A DNA stretch of 64,000 nucleotides from Siphonodentalium dalli (taxonomy: Eukaryota; Mollusca; Scaphopoda; Gadilida; Siphonodentaliidae): contig CP136061.1 of the NCBI GenBank assembly GCA_032622095.1, positions 250,801,582 through 250,865,581 of the forward strand. Direction: 5' to 3'. Below, in pieces: positions 1-11,892 of this stretch; the first letter of the stretch is position 1, and each line of letters begins with the position of its first letter. Made by a program: the position numbers and the translations under genes. A model generated the notes under the pieces. That model saw only the letters and a program-made list of their open reading frames with translations, did not search any database and had not been told where the DNA came from.

Positions 1-32
1 TGGCCACGAAATAACTAATTGTAATCACAGCT

Positions 33-237
33 AGGGGCCTGTAACGCGCTCCGCTGTCCGCCCCCCCCCTTTTTGCACTGCCCATATACGCCGCCCTCTA
101 TACGCGCCTTCTTCGCGTTAATGGAACATTATAATGTTCCATTAACGCGAAGAAGGCGCGTATAGAGGGCGGCGTATATATATGGGCAGTGCACAAAGGG
201 GGGAGGGGGCGGACAGCGGAGCGCGTTACAGGCCCCT
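33..237. repeat. Near-perfect palindrome, about 100-bp arms
   Basis: The left arm (33 to about 131, starting AGGGGCCTGTAACGCGCTCC) is the reverse complement of the right arm (about 132 to 237), with the centre at ATGGAACATTATAATGTTCCAT and almost no spacer. Arms are much more GC-rich than the surroundings. Small differences are the length of the C/G run near 61-69 versus 198-209 and a TA repeat in the right arm. Confidence 0.85.
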
Positions 238-399
238 GTGTTGTAATATACGATCGTCAGCCGCATTGCTGTAATGGAAGCGGATAGAGGTGATCTGGTT
301 GTAGTTGTCCACCATCTTTGCATGAGCCATGGCGATTTGAGATAAAGGGTGTTGTTGGGTGGCCCGTGAAACAAATTAAGTAATCACCCCTTTCACCAA

Positions 400-1010
400 C
401 CCGATCCAAAGTTGCTGCCGTCCTGTGGGTGGGTCACATATAGAGCACCCTACAGCACCAATAATACCATATCAAACGGTGAAGGGGCCGATAAATTGTA
501 TATGTGCCATATTTGAACCCATCTGGGGCGCCCATTTTGGATCGGGGATGGTGAAAGCGGGTGAATATTTAGTTTGGCTCAGGAGTAACGCTACAACACA
601 CTGTATTCGACCTAAAATGGGGGGGGGGTGTGCATGGTACCATATATATATGGACCCCACTGATCAGTTATCATTTTCGCTCGAATGGGCTGAAGGTGTG
701 AAAATTTAGCTTGCTTTGCGAGCCACCGTACAACACCCTTTATTTGATCTATATCGGTCAAGTGACCGAGAAATAATGTGTACCCTATTTGACCCCTTCT
801 GAGCGGCGACCATTTTGGATCGGGTATGGTTGAAAGGGGTGAATATTTATAAGTTTGTTTTGGGCCCACCCTACAAAACCCCTTATTTGACTTAAATCGG
901 CCAATATGCCGAGAGAAATGTCATTCCCATTCGATCCCTTGTGGTAAAAACTAATGAATATTCAGTTTGTCTCGGAGCCACCTGACCCGTGTTTCCCCGT
1001 TCTCTCTGAG
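400..1010 (+). repeat. Degenerate tandem blocks inside the first element
   Basis: Similar blocks recur at roughly 430-600, 660-760, 770-880 and 880-1000. Each has a 'GATCGGG-ATGG' and 'GGTGAATATTTAG' stretch followed by 'CACCCTACAA-ACCCC-TATTTGA'. Copies are diverged, with no conserved reading frame. Confidence 0.5.
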
Positions 1011-1200
1011 CTAGTTTATATCGGACGTTCATATCCCCATGCAGAGAGCCGGGTCCCACGCCATAAGGGGTTTATAGTAGCTTATCTGCGATCGTACGCA
1101 TTGTTTCTAAAACATCATCAAGTGTAACCATACCGTAAAGGTCGTAAAGGTATCTGAATATATGCAAAGGTCAATCAGTTATTTCGTGGCCACGAATTAG

Positions 1201-2861
1201 AATTGCGTGGACACGAATTAGTAATTTCGCACGAAATAAAAAAAAAACAATTTCCCCTGTCCTAAACCAGCCACCGTAGCTTATGGATCATTCTGGTTTA
1301 GTATTAAATTTTGAGGAAACCCGACCAGCATCAATGTAACAACTACAACAACTCATCTATGCCAATGATATGTTCAGCCATACATGTGGACAAGGGTGGT
1401 ATGTTAAAAAATGTTAAACAATGTTATCATGTCCATATGTATCGCTAAATATTGCTGGGCATATATAGATGGTTGTTATATAATTCCTGTCGGGTTTATC
1501 AAAATTGGGAGTTTAAATTATGTTCATCTGATGATAAATAAAAAGAAAACACTTTCTCGGTCCACTCGATACATCCCCCGGGATACATGTTTCACATACT
1601 AAATTAACATCTTAGTCAACATAACAAACCACTCCCTCAAATCCTTTGTCATAAGAATAAAAATAAATTGTCAGTATAAATAGGCAAGACACTTTCTAAG
1701 AGATAATTTTTTTTATAAGAAGATACATATGTGCATTATATATGTGCTTGGGCTTATATATAGTACAACACAGTAAGATGCAAGTGACGCAGTGCGGGGA
1801 CAATACTGTGTCGAAGAACATAGCTGAGGGGACCATTCCATCATCCTTCATAATGTATCATGACTCCATCTGTTGTGAACAAACCATCGACTTAGGCTTA
1901 ATGGATCGTTCTCCCCAATAATATACTTGGCTTTGAGCCGATCAACACTCTGGGCCGTGGTATTTTCCCGTAAATTAGATAGTGTCTATAGTCGGATGGT
2001 ATTGGTTATGTTCAAATGGTGACACAGATATGAAACTGTACATGTTTGTGCCCCATGGGCCATTGATCATTATAAGATCGAGAAATTTAGTCTACGAAAT
2101 TCAATGGAAGTTGCAATTATAGCTGTTAGGGTCGCAATTCATCGTTTGCGTTTCCGATGCAGGTAATACCCAAATGTGAAATTTGAGATATACCTGGCTG
2201 TCAAAGTGAACCAGATGTCTAAATTATGTTGACCCCGATTTAGGCCGACCCGCCAAAATTCAAGAATGGAAACAAGTCAATCCTGAAAACACACCTACTA
2301 GGCATACATAATCCGTTTTCAGATCGCTTTTAACAAACCAAAAATGCAAAAATGACATAAGAAATCCGACGAATTGCTGGTAAAGCGGAATTGCCAATAA
2401 CAGTCCAGTTAGTCCAATAAGATACCAAAGTGTTATCAAAACTTGACGATAAACATTGGAAAAGGTCAAATTTAAGCAATGAACAATATTTTGAAAATCA
2501 TAGTCAGCCTGAAATATTTGAACTTATACTACACACTATTGCGATGTTTGTTGACAAATAACTGTAACAGTCACGAAATTTCGTTATTTGGGAACTATCA
2601 GTAATGAATATAAATATGACAACAAAGTTATCTATTTCTCCATGTTCTTAAATTAGGGTGATTATTTTTAGACTCTCCCCAAAATATGGTGCTCGAATTC
2701 AAACACTATCAAAATGTGCACCGAGAATGTTACGACACATGAAGGACTGCAGCTTTTATCCGATTTTGATGCAGCTTTGATCTCTCATCGCCAGATCTGC
2801 ATGAACATTAGTATAATATAGAACATCAGTATAATATAGTTGTGTGGAGTTGTGTTATAAT
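1201..2861. other. No gene seen
   Basis: AT-rich sequence with only short incidental reading frames. No splice-bounded coding segment, hairpin pair or tandem array was recognised. It lies upstream of the first visible RERG-like exon and may be intronic if the missing 5' exon is further left. Confidence 0.5.
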
Positions 2862-3191
2862 CAAGCCTGCAAAATAGTGTGTCTGTCATTTACAGAATGA
2901 GGTCCCCAGTGGGTGGATTTAGTGATGCACAGCGGGCTAGAGTCACCAAATTCACCATCTGCGGACCTCATTCTGTCTAGGCCTAATCTTCTGGGAAGTA
3001 TCTGTATTATCAAATTAACATTATTTTAGTTACCTTTTCCCTTCTGGGAAGTTTCTATATCCCCTAGTGTGCAGAAGATAAAATGAATAATCGAGGTACC
3101 CAATATGTGAACGTCACCAACTTCAACTGGAGAATTTCAATCTGATTCTAGGTCCACCATACGTGTTGATGCCTGAGCAGAATGGGGTTCA

Positions 3192-4049
3192 CATATGTGA
3201 CCCGCCATATCAAATCCAGTCGTAACCCTTTACCCAACAAACCGGCCAAAACCGGCCAAATAAAGCTTCAACAGCCTAAAATATCTTCGGTCTGAGTCAA
3301 TAGAACCATACAAATATGGATATCATTGGAACCGGCTCCTTGACCACATTGTGATAGTTACAGTTATGCCCTGTGCCAATGCATTCTCTTATATATGCGA
3401 GTCGACCATAGGTCGCCTCGCATATATAAGAGAATGCATTGGCCTAAAAAAAATCTTTTTTTAACACTTTTTACCATTTTTTCTTACATTCTTTGACAAT
3501 TTGATCATTTTTAATATGTGTTAAGCCAATGCATTCTCTTATATATGCGAGGCGACCTATGGTCGAGTCGCATATATAAGAGAATGCATTGGCACAGGGC
3601 CGTTCTGTTGGGTAAAGGGTTAAGTCGGGATTTTTTTTACCCTGTGCCAATGCATTCTCTTATATATGCGAGTCGACCATAGGTCGCCTCGCATATATAA
3701 GAGAATGCATTGGCCTAACAATTTTTTATCATTTTGTTTAAATAAATGTTTCTTACAATTTTTAGGACATAAAATAAAAAACATCCATTACCCTGCAGGG
3801 AGCCCCACACATATATAGAAGCATATAGAAGAGTGTCGTCTGCTCATGTTTGTCTGGGGCTCTGTATGGGTGAAATTATAAAATTGTTAAAGAACACAAG
3901 AACAAATTATTAAAATTGTAAAAAATTGTTAGGCCAATGCATTCTCTTATATATGCGAGGCGACCTATGGTATATATAAGAGAATGCATTGGCACAGGGT
4001 AAAAAAAATCCCGACTTACGACTGGATTTGATATGGCGGGTCACATATG
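3192..4049. mobile_element. Family B element with CATATGTGACCCGCC ends
   Basis: It begins CATATGTGACCCGCC and ends GGCGGGTCACATATG, an exact inverted pair continuing through 'ATATCAAATCCAGTCGTAA'. It sits in the right-hand hairpin of an FB1 copy. Inside are a 69-nt hairpin (about 3648-3716), a truncated hairpin (about 3943-3993), a conserved spacer with 'CCTGCAGGGAGCCCCAC', and an inserted family A element. No coding capacity. Confidence 0.7.
3226..3619. mobile_element. Family A MITE, copy A1 (CCCTTTACCCAAC ends)
   Basis: Ends are CCCTTTACCCAACAAACC and CTGTTGGGTAAAGGG. Flanks are GTAA on the left and TTAA on the right; the other four copies have TTAA on both sides. It carries two 69-nt hairpins (3375-3443 and about 3529-3597) in opposite orientation. 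It interrupts family B at CAGTCG-TAAGTCGGG, a sequence uninterrupted at 27100. Confidence 0.75.
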
Positions 4050-4208
4050 ATGAATTTTGTTACGCTAGCCCGCCAGGCGGGATAGTGTCACTAAATTCAC
4101 CCTCTCGTGACCTCATTCTGCAAATGACAGACACACTATTTGCAGTCTTGGTTCTAAAGGTTGTGAACACGCCTTTTGTCTGATGATCACTCTGCACTCC
4201 TCCCCGCC

Positions 4209-4268
4209 ACAGGTGAACAACAGTGCTATCCATCGATAACAGGTGAACATCAGTGCTATCCATCGATA
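4209..4268 (+). repeat. Two-copy direct repeat, about 30 bp
   Basis: 'AGGTGAACA(A/T)CAGTGCTATCC' followed by ATCGATAA occurs twice in a row. Confidence 0.7.
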
Positions 4269-4270
4269 AA

Positions 4271-5500
4271 TAAGTGAATTAAACCCTTTGACCACACTAT
4301 AAACTATAATATTATCAAAAAGATGAATCGATAAAATATATCAGTTATTTTAGTCAAACATATTGCTGTCGAGTGAAAACGCCACCCACTTTATCTTTTA
4401 TGATAACGGTCTTATATAAATATGGTATTTAAGCATGTTTCACCAAAAGAAATACATGCTTGATAACAGCAAAAGTTGGGAAACACACATCTTTATTGCG
4501 GGCGGGCATGTTTTGTGGTATCTATATAGAACAGGGACGTAGCGACATGGGGTGTCCACCACCTCTAAAATTGGTCAAAGTTTTCAACAGTTGGAAATGT
4601 CTTGCCGGGCAACACTAGTTTAACATTTGGCACCACATATGTGTTGAAATTGTTCTCATTGTTTGATTTTACAACTAGTAATTAGGGGGATTTAGTTGTG
4701 TTTAGACCAACAGCAAAATACTTGAAATGGCTATCAGTTGAGGGGGGGGGGGGGGGGGTCAATTTAAAAATTTCCAACCGTTGGAAAGCTTGAGCTATAT
4801 ACCAGTTGGAAAGTTCCAACCCAAGGGAGGGGTTGGTGGAAATATAATTACGCGAGTTTGGTCTGGTTCAAGGGGGCGGGTGCAGTTGGATATGTCAACG
4901 TTCCTGTATATAGTTACACGTGGTTCGGAGGCGTTATCAGGAGAGGCTTGCATGTGTCGACTTCATTGGTGAATTAACCCGATTCATACTAATTGGAATC
5001 TCACAGTCAGTTATAAAAGTATATATTAGAATGGACGAATATTCATCTGGAGGGGTGTTCAGGTATGAGTCACCCTGGTACCCTCACCTATAATGGGGAA
5101 TTTAATAATACGTATATTTTCATGCACGTACATAATTAGCTTAGCCCGAACATTAAACACATATTCGAATGACAAACTGTCCTGCTTTGTAAGAAGATTT
5201 CTCATTGGTAAACCCTTCAACGCTCATCCTTGTTGTAAATACTCATTATTCACCTATGAACGCCATCTTAATTATACATATAACGTTATATTACAGGGGT
5301 GACAGGAAGACGGCCTGTATTGACCATGCCACCTTAGCACATGAAAACATGTATACATACATATATGTACCACTGATGTATTGTATAAATGTGCAAATAA
5401 ACATTCAAGAGAAAAACATTCAGGAAAAATAAGCAGATGGCAAACAATAACAGTGCAGGAGGGGTCTTAATATTTATGGTCATTTGTTGAACTTATTATT
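4271..5500. other. No gene seen; 17-base G run
   Basis: No supported gene. A run of 17 G occurs at 4742-4758. Short motifs around 4560-4830 (CAGTTGGAAA-type) repeat loosely. The frames in 4781-5432 show no family features or convincing splice context. Confidence 0.45.
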
Positions 5501-5501
5501 T

Positions 5502-5616
5502 GAACATTTCCTAAACACACATTAATGAGTATTTAGTATAGAAGGGGTTAATTTCCACACATTAACCCTTTATTAACTAAATACTCATTGACGAGTTGTT
5601 CCCTTAGGAAATGTTC
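5502..5616. repeat. Family F inverted repeat
   Basis: Left arm GAACATTTCCTAA...AATGAGTATTTAGTA...GGGGTTAA is mirrored by TTAACCCTTTATTAACTAAATACTCATTGACG...AGGAAATGTTC, with a spacer of about ten bases. A half copy is at 30699-30792. Confidence 0.7.
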
Positions 5617-5811
5617 CCACCAATTAATATAAATCCATCTGTACTTGTATTATGCTTTCGTCTGTCTGTTGTCTGCTCACATTTCCTGAACATCCCGCCA
5701 GATCAATAATAGACTATTCCAATGTATACTTTCATAACTGAATGGAGACTCCATTTTGTAAAGAAAGGGTGAATTCCGCAACCTTATACCAACATAATTT
5801 TTTAATTTCAG

Positions 5812-5868
5812 CACTGACGGTGAGATATCTTACAAAGAGATTTATTGGAGAGTACTGTCCCACCCTAG
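5812..5868 (+). CDS. RERG-like: RERG-like GTPase, internal exon with switch I
   Basis: This 57-bp exon is too short to show as an open frame by itself. It is bounded by TTTAATTTCAG and by the donor GTAAGG. Reading starts in the second base of a codon, so a G from the missing upstream exon completes GCA. It encodes ALTVRYLTKRFIGEYCPTL, which matches the segment just after the P-loop Gly-Lys-Ser in RERG (known family pattern: ALVVRFLTKRFI-EY-PTLE). The Thr of PTL is the switch I threonine that contacts Mg2+ and the gamma phosphate. It ends with one base (G) of the Glu codon finished by the exon at 11893. The related RASL11 family shares LTKRFIG but lacks PTLES. Confidence 0.85.
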
Positions 5869-7460
5869 GTAAGGCTTTGTTATGAAATACATATTTATTA
5901 CGCCACCGTAGTGTGGTGTTTCTAGCTTTTGGTTTTTTGATATCGCATGGTCGATCGATAATTCACTGGGTGATTGTACATTCGGCAAACCTCGTCAGAT
6001 TCCGTCACCGTTTCATCGTACCGATAATTACGAGAGTACAACTAAGATTGGCACATGTGTTTACGTCACCGGTGTAATTGTGGGGACATGCTTCTATTAT
6101 GAAGGTTTGCTATCCCGAAGGTCCGCTATTCCGAAGGTTCTCTATTCCGAAGGTTTTTGTTATTTTTAGGTTAATTCTATATTTTAAAGTATTGAGACTA
6201 ATTTGAGAGGGTTCATTTTCACAAAGATTCTTTATATGGAGTGTGCGCTCACATCCGAACTGATCATGCGCGCACACCGATACAGATACAGGAGGAAATA
6301 ACTTAACTTAGAACATTAAATGTGATTTTGTTTTGTTTTCGCTGGTTTTCTTGAGATTTTATGTCATTACGTGGGCCCATACCTTTGAATTCTTGGCATA
6401 TACTATGAATGTTGTGGTATATATGGACCCTCCCGCATTGGGACATGACATAGGTTCAGTTGACTTAAGTGGTGTTCTGTGTGTGCTCCAATTTGGAGTT
6501 CAATATTTTAAGGGCCAAGTTTAGAATTTTATGGGTCCATACCTTTGAACTCTGGGCATATAATATGAATATTGGGGGGCATGTCTCTATTCCGAAGGTT
6601 CACTATCCCGAAGGTCCACTATTCCGAAATTTCTCTGAATGTTCGCTATTCCGAAGGTTCACCAATCCGAAGGTTCTTTATTCCGAAGGTTCTGTGTTCC
6701 AAAGATTCTTTTTATTTTAAGGTTAATTCTATATTCTAAAGTAACGAGAGGGTTCATTATCACGAAGATTCTTTTTATGAAGGAAATAACGTAAAACATT
6801 AAATGTGATTTTGTTTTGTTTTCGAGGGTTTTCTTGTTTATAATACTAGGGGATTGCTCTTAAAAGATGTCGGGTCCACAGAGTTTTCATCTTCTGATGC
6901 AAGCGGCACTTTGGGCGACGGAAATTTGGCCTCGCGTCCCTTGGAAAATGTACTATATCTCAGACCGTCTTTAACCGATCGATCAACCTGAAAATTTGCT
7001 TGTCGTATTCTAAGATGGGTCAGATCTCATGTTCCAAATTTGGGCTACATCGGAAGCATGGTGGAAAAGGTCCCTTAGTATTTCGAGCCTGTCATATTAA
7101 ACTTTTAGCCTGGTTTCAACGTGCCAATGATCATGACATGCCAGTTATTTCAAGCCTTTGTTGCGGCCAGTCTGAATGGAGTAGGACCACACACAGGTGG
7201 GGTAATACATAAATTTGGAATCTACTTCTGTATCATGCCAGTCGAATCGGAATCGACCATGAAACTAATTAAGATTATACAACCTGGAACCATCAACAGC
7301 AAAATGCTAGACGTGGCCTACCCTGCCAGGTGGTTATAATTGTATTATAATTTCTAAGAAAGAACACATCTACCGTTTGCCTTTACAACCGTTACCATTT
7401 AAATTCTATTTCTATATAGGATCGACAGGAAAATGGCCATCCCGCTCCTCTGGATATAAT
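5869..7460 (+). repeat. Intronic duplicated block with CTATTCCGAAGGTT repeats
   Basis: The motif CTATTCCGAAGGTT and variants repeat in two clusters (about 6091-6160 and 6572-6710). Each cluster is followed by the same tail (GTTAATTCTATATT, then GAGAGGGTTCATT), so a block of about 250 bp is duplicated some 485 bp apart. The remainder (5869-6080 and 6840-7460) shows nothing recognisable. Confidence 0.6.
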
Positions 7461-7461
7461 A

Positions 7462-7802
7462 GTGTGTTTGATATTTGCAGAATGAGGTCCCAAGAGGCTC
7501 AAATTAGTGATGCTACCCCGTGGGCTAGCATCACCAATTTCACCTCTGGGGACCTCATTCTGCTCATGCATCATCTTCTGGTAAATATCTATAGTTACAA
7601 ATTAACATTGTTTTTAGTTACTTTTTCCATTCTGTCAGTTTCTATATCACCTAATTTGCAGAAGATAAAATGCATAATCGAGGTGACTAATGGATGAACA
7701 TCACCAACTACAACTGGGGAACTTCAATCTAATTCACAGCAGTTGATGCCTAAGCAGAATGAGGTTCCCAGAGTGCGAATTTGGTGATGGTAGCCCGACA
7801 TG
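7462..7802. mobile_element. FB1 MITE, right end missing
   Basis: Both GCAGAATGAGG-type hairpins are recognisable: the left at about 7478-7563 is complete, the right at about 7755 is cut after 'GGTGATGGTAGCCCGAC'. The middle has the family's CTTCTGGTAAATATCTATAG and GATAAAATGCATAATCGAGG segments. About 100 bp further right the minisatellite begins. Confidence 0.7.
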
Positions 7803-7900
7803 TCACTCCTGTACGATATAATCATATTTATTTTGAATAATCCATTGTCAGCATAATTATGCTTGTAAATATTGTACAAATAAATACTCAATAAAACAAA

Positions 7901-10900
7901 TCTATTGGTGTATGACCTACCAGAACTCACATTATAAACTATCTATTGGTGTATGACCTGCCAGAACTCACATTATAAACTATCTATTGGTGTATGACCT
8001 GCCAGAACTCACATTATAAACTATCTATTGGTGTATGACCTGCCAGAACTCACATTATAAACTATCTATTGGTGTATGACCTGCCAGAACTCACATTATA
8101 AACTATCTATTGGTGTATGACCTGCCAGAACTCACATTATAAACTATCTATTGGTGTATGACCTGCCAGAACTCACATTATAAACTATCTATTGGTGTAT
8201 GACCTGCCAGAACTCACATTATAAACTATCTATTGGTGTATGACCTGCCAGAACTCACATTATAAACTATCTATTGGTGTATGACCTGCCAGAACTCACA
8301 TTATAAACTATCTATTGGTGTATGACCTGCCAGAACTCACATTATAAACTATCTATTAGTGTATGACCTGCCAGAACTCACATTATAAACTATCTATTGG
8401 TGTATGACCTACCAGAACTCACATTATAAACTATCTATTGGTGTATGACCTGCCAGAACTCACATTATAAACTATCTATTGGTGTATGACCTGCCAGAAC
8501 TCACATTATAAACTATCTATTGGTGTATGCCCTGCCAGAACTCACATTATAAACTATGGCTATGTATGACCTGCCAGAACTCACATTATAAACTATGGCT
8601 ATGTATGACCTGTCAGAACTCACATTATAAACTATGGCTATGTATGACCTGCCAGAACTCACATTATAAACTATGGCTATGTATGACCTGCCAGAACTCA
8701 CATTATAAACTATGGCTATGTATGACCTGCCAGAACTCACATTATAAACTATGGCTATGTATGACCTGCCAGAACTCACATTATAAACTATCTATTGGTG
8801 TATGACCTGCCAGAACTCACATTATAAACTATCTATTGGTGTATGACCTGCCAGAACTCACATTATAAACTATCTATTGGTGTATGACCTGCCAGAACTC
8901 ACATTATAAACTATCTATTGGTGTATGACCTGCCAGAACTCACATTATAAACTATGGCTATGTATGACCTGCCAGAACTCACATTATAAACTATCTATTG
9001 GTGTATGACCTGCCAGAACTCACATTATAAACTATCTATTGGTGTATGACCTGCCAGAACTCACATTATAAACTATCTATTGGTGTATGACCTGCCAGAA
9101 CTCACATTATAAACTATATATTGGTGTATGACCTGCCAGAACTCACATTATAAACTATGGCTTTGTATGACATGCCAGAACTCACATTATAAACTATCTA
9201 TTGGTGTATGACCTGCCAGAACTCACATTATAAACTATATATTGATGTATGACCTGCCAGAACTCACATTATAAACTATCTATTGGTGTATGACCTGCCA
9301 GAACTCACATTATAAACTATCTATTGGTGTATGACCTGCCAGAACTCACATTATAAACTATCTATTGGTGTATGACCTGCCAGAACTCACATTATAAACT
9401 ATGGCTATGTATGACCTGCCAGAACTCACATTATAAACTATGGCTATGTATGACCTGCCATAACTCACATTATAAACTATGGCTATGTATGACCTGCCAG
9501 AACTCACATTATAAACTATGGCTATGTATGACCTGCCAGAACTCACATTATAAACTATGGCTATGTATGACCTGCCAGAACTCACATTATAAACTATGGC
9601 TATGTATGACCTGCCAGAACTCACATTATAAACTATCTATTGGTGTATGACCTGCCAGAACTCACATTATAAACTATCTATTGGTGTATGACCTGCCAGA
9701 ACTCACATTATAAACTATCTATTGGTGTATGACCTGCCAGAACTCACATTATAAACTATCTATTGGTGTATGACCTGCCAGAACTCACATTATAAACTAT
9801 GGCTATGTATGACCTGACAGAACTCACATTATAAACTATCTATTGGTGTATGACCTGCCAGAACTCACATTATAAACTATCTATTGGTGTATGACCTGCC
9901 AGAACTCACATTATAAACTATGGCTATGTATGACCTGCCAGAACTCACATTATAAACTATCTATTGGTGTATGACCTGCCAGAACTCACATTATAAACTA
10001 TCTATTGGTGTATGACCTGCCAGAACTCACATTATAAACTATGGCTATGTATGACCTGACAGAACTCACATTATAAACTATCTATTGGTGTATGACCTGC
10101 CAGAACTCACATTATAAACTATCTATTGGTGTATGACCTGCCAGAACTCACATTATAAACTATATATTGGTGTATGACCTGCCAGAACTCACATTATAAA
10201 CTATGGCTATGTATGACCTGCCAGAACTCACATTATAAACTATGGCTATGTATGACCTGCCATAACTCACATTATAAACTATGGCTATGTATGACCTGCC
10301 AGAACTCACATTATAAACTATGGCTATGTATGACCTGCCAGAACTCACATTATAAACTATGGCTATGTATGACCTGCCAGAACTCACATTATAAACTATG
10401 GCTATGTATGACCTGCCAGAACTCACATTATAAACTATCTATTGGTGTATGACCTGCCAGAACTCACATTATAAACTATCTATTGGTGTATGACCTGCCA
10501 GAACTCACATTATAAACTATCTATTGGTGTATGACCTGCCAGAACTCACATTATAAACTATCTATTGGTGTATGACCTGCCAGAACTCACATTATAAACT
10601 ATGGCTATGTATGACCTGACAGAACTCACATTATAAACTATCTATTGGTGTATGACCTGCCAGAACTCACATTATAAACTATCTATTGGTGTATGACCTG
10701 CCAGAACTCACATTATAAACTATGGCTTTGTATGACCTGCCAGAACTCACATTATAAACTATCTATTGGTGTATGACCTGCCAGAACTCACATTATAAAC
10801 TATATATTGATGTATGACCTGCCAGAACTCACATTATAAACTATCTATTGATGTATAACCTGCCAGAACTCACATTATAAACTATCTATTGGTGTATGAC

Positions 10901-10968
10901 CTGCCAGAACTCACATTATAAACTATCTATTGATGTATGACCTGCCAGAACTCACATTATAAACTATG
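7901..10968 (+). repeat. 39/41-bp minisatellite array, about 75 units
   Basis: The shared core is GTATGACCTGCCAGAACTCA followed by CATTATAAACTAT. Units of 41 bp carry TCTATTGGT before the core, units of 39 bp carry GGCTAT. 39-mers cluster in runs of seven at about 8527-8805, 9372-9650 and 10174-10452. Because 39 is a multiple of three, those runs give spurious 13-residue repeat frames on both strands. The array lies wholly within the RERG-like intron. Confidence 0.95.
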
Positions 10969-10970
10969 GC
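9372..10970 (+). repeat. Higher-order repeat of about 802 bp
   Basis: The stretch from 9372 recurs from 10174 with the same order of 39- and 41-bp units and the same private variants (CCTGCCATAACTC in the third 39-mer, CCTGACAGAAC after the following 41-mers). This indicates recent duplication of a roughly 20-unit block. Confidence 0.8.
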
Positions 10971-11099
10971 TAAAGATGGTATTAATGGTCTATCTCTTCC
11001 TACAAGATTCACATAGTTTCCTCAGCTGTATATAAAAAAATAACCGAAGTCATAGAATAATCAATCGATAGCTCACAGGTAGAGTTTAGGGCCGACTTA

Positions 11100-11217
11100 C
11101 TGTGCAGCATGGTATAATATCCAACCTGCAGACAGGATGCTGTGCGGGGTAGCAAGACTAACTTCACCCTCAGTGGACTTAATTCTTCAATAGGACAGAC
11201 ACACTATAATTCAATCC
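11100..11217. mobile_element. FB1 right-end remnant
   Basis: GGATGCTGTGCGGGGTAGCA, then TTCACCCTCAGTGGACTTAATTCTTC and ACAGACACACTATAATTC, match the right terminal hairpin and tail of FB1 in degraded form. Confidence 0.5.
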
Positions 11218-11364
11218 TTGTCTTTACCATTTGAATTCTATTAGTCCCCTGACATTCTGTTGGAGGACTATAGTAATGACCCTCGTCAGTGCGTCTGTCT
11301 GTCCATCCAGTCTGTATTCTGTCATTTTCTGGTCAAATTTTTTTAAGCATGGCACACGTATCAA

Positions 11365-11500
11365 CCTCTCAATGAGAGCTTTCCGATGAATGGCAACAAG
11401 TCATATCTCCGATTAAGTCCTGAAAAATTACCCACAATTCTGCTGTGGTTAATGAGTCGATTATTTAGGGCATTACTGTATAGGGCCCTAAGTGCTTCAC
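11365..11500. repeat. Half copy of palindromic family P
   Basis: AGCTTTCCGATGAATGGCAA to TTATTTAGGGCATTACTGTA matches the right arm of the palindrome at 11995-12212; the left arm is absent. Confidence 0.7.
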
Positions 11501-11589
11501 ATTATTACCCCAGCTGTTGAGTAATGCTGAGTCTTCTGCATGCAGCCATGCATTTTTATAGGCGCATCACAAAAGTGGCTTACACAGAC

Positions 11590-11828
11590 CCTTTAACCAG
11601 GTCCCTATTTCTCGTCCAGGTATGACGAAGCGAGTGCAGTACAAGTGACCTTGCCCTCACAACCTGTTGTGAGATTTGAAACAGCGTGTGGCTATATATA
11701 TAGCACACTCACCACTTAATCGGGCCAAGTCACTGTTGTGGAGACAATAGTCCACCGGCGGGGAGCGAACTCATGACGGTGCGTTGACACCGTTACAAGT
11801 CCGTCACTCTAACCACTTGGCTACCACT
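11590..11828 (-). mobile_element. tRNA-derived SINE
   Basis: Read on the minus strand, the 5' part (11828 to about 11753) looks like a tRNA head: A box TAGCCAAGTGG, an anticodon-loop-like CTTGTAAC (tRNA-Thr-UGU type), and B box GAGTTCGCTCC. A non-tRNA body follows to about 11590. The acceptor stem does not pair well, so this is a SINE and not a functional tRNA. It sits about 65 bp upstream of the RERG-like exon at 11893, antisense to the gene. Confidence 0.65.
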
Positions 11829-11892
11829 TCCACTATCTACACAATGAATATTACTACAATCATGACAATGTCACCTATCTTCTTCATTACAG

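Larger units (their letters stand above)
1..1200. repeat. Non-autonomous element with TGGCCACGAAATAACT ends
   Basis: The first 16 bases, TGGCCACGAAATAACT, recur as an exact reverse complement at 1177-1192, so the block looks like a terminal-inverted-repeat element of about 1.2 kb whose left edge is at or just before the window start. Just past the right end are further copies of the CACGAATTAG end motif. No transposase is visible; short reading frames inside are incidental. Superfamily not assignable. Confidence 0.6.
2862..4148. mobile_element. FB1 foldback MITE split by a nested insertion
   Basis: The left end at 2862 reads CAAGCCTGCAAAATAGTGTG and runs into the GAATGAGGTCCCCAGTGGG hairpin. 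The right end, about 4050-4148, has TCTCGTGACCTCATTCTGC and CAAATGACAGACACACTA. The two halves are separated by family B element 3192-4049, which itself contains family A element 3226-3619. Intact FB1 copies elsewhere (14485-14932, 28433-28812) are about 380-450 bp. Confidence 0.75.

Noticed and set aside
3375-3443. microRNA precursor
   Set aside because: The stem is nearly perfect and embedded in dozens of MITE copies; without small-RNA data there is no reason to call a miRNA rather than a transposon hairpin.
5041-5080. Candidate first exon of the RERG-like gene (ATGGACGAATATTCATC... before GTATGA)
   Set aside because: It lacks the GxxxxGKS P-loop and its end phase does not match the exon at 5812.
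8513-10452. Frames of 88-92 codons on both strands repeating a 13-residue motif
   Set aside because: They follow directly from 39-bp tandem units (13 codons) of the minisatellite, occur on both strands and have no start, splice or family context.
7901-10968. Regular array resembling a CRISPR
   Set aside because: Units are contiguous with no unique spacers, and the host is a eukaryote with spliced genes.
11753-11828. tRNA-Thr gene on the minus strand
   Set aside because: A and B boxes and an anticodon-like loop are present, but the acceptor stem does not pair and a SINE-like body follows.
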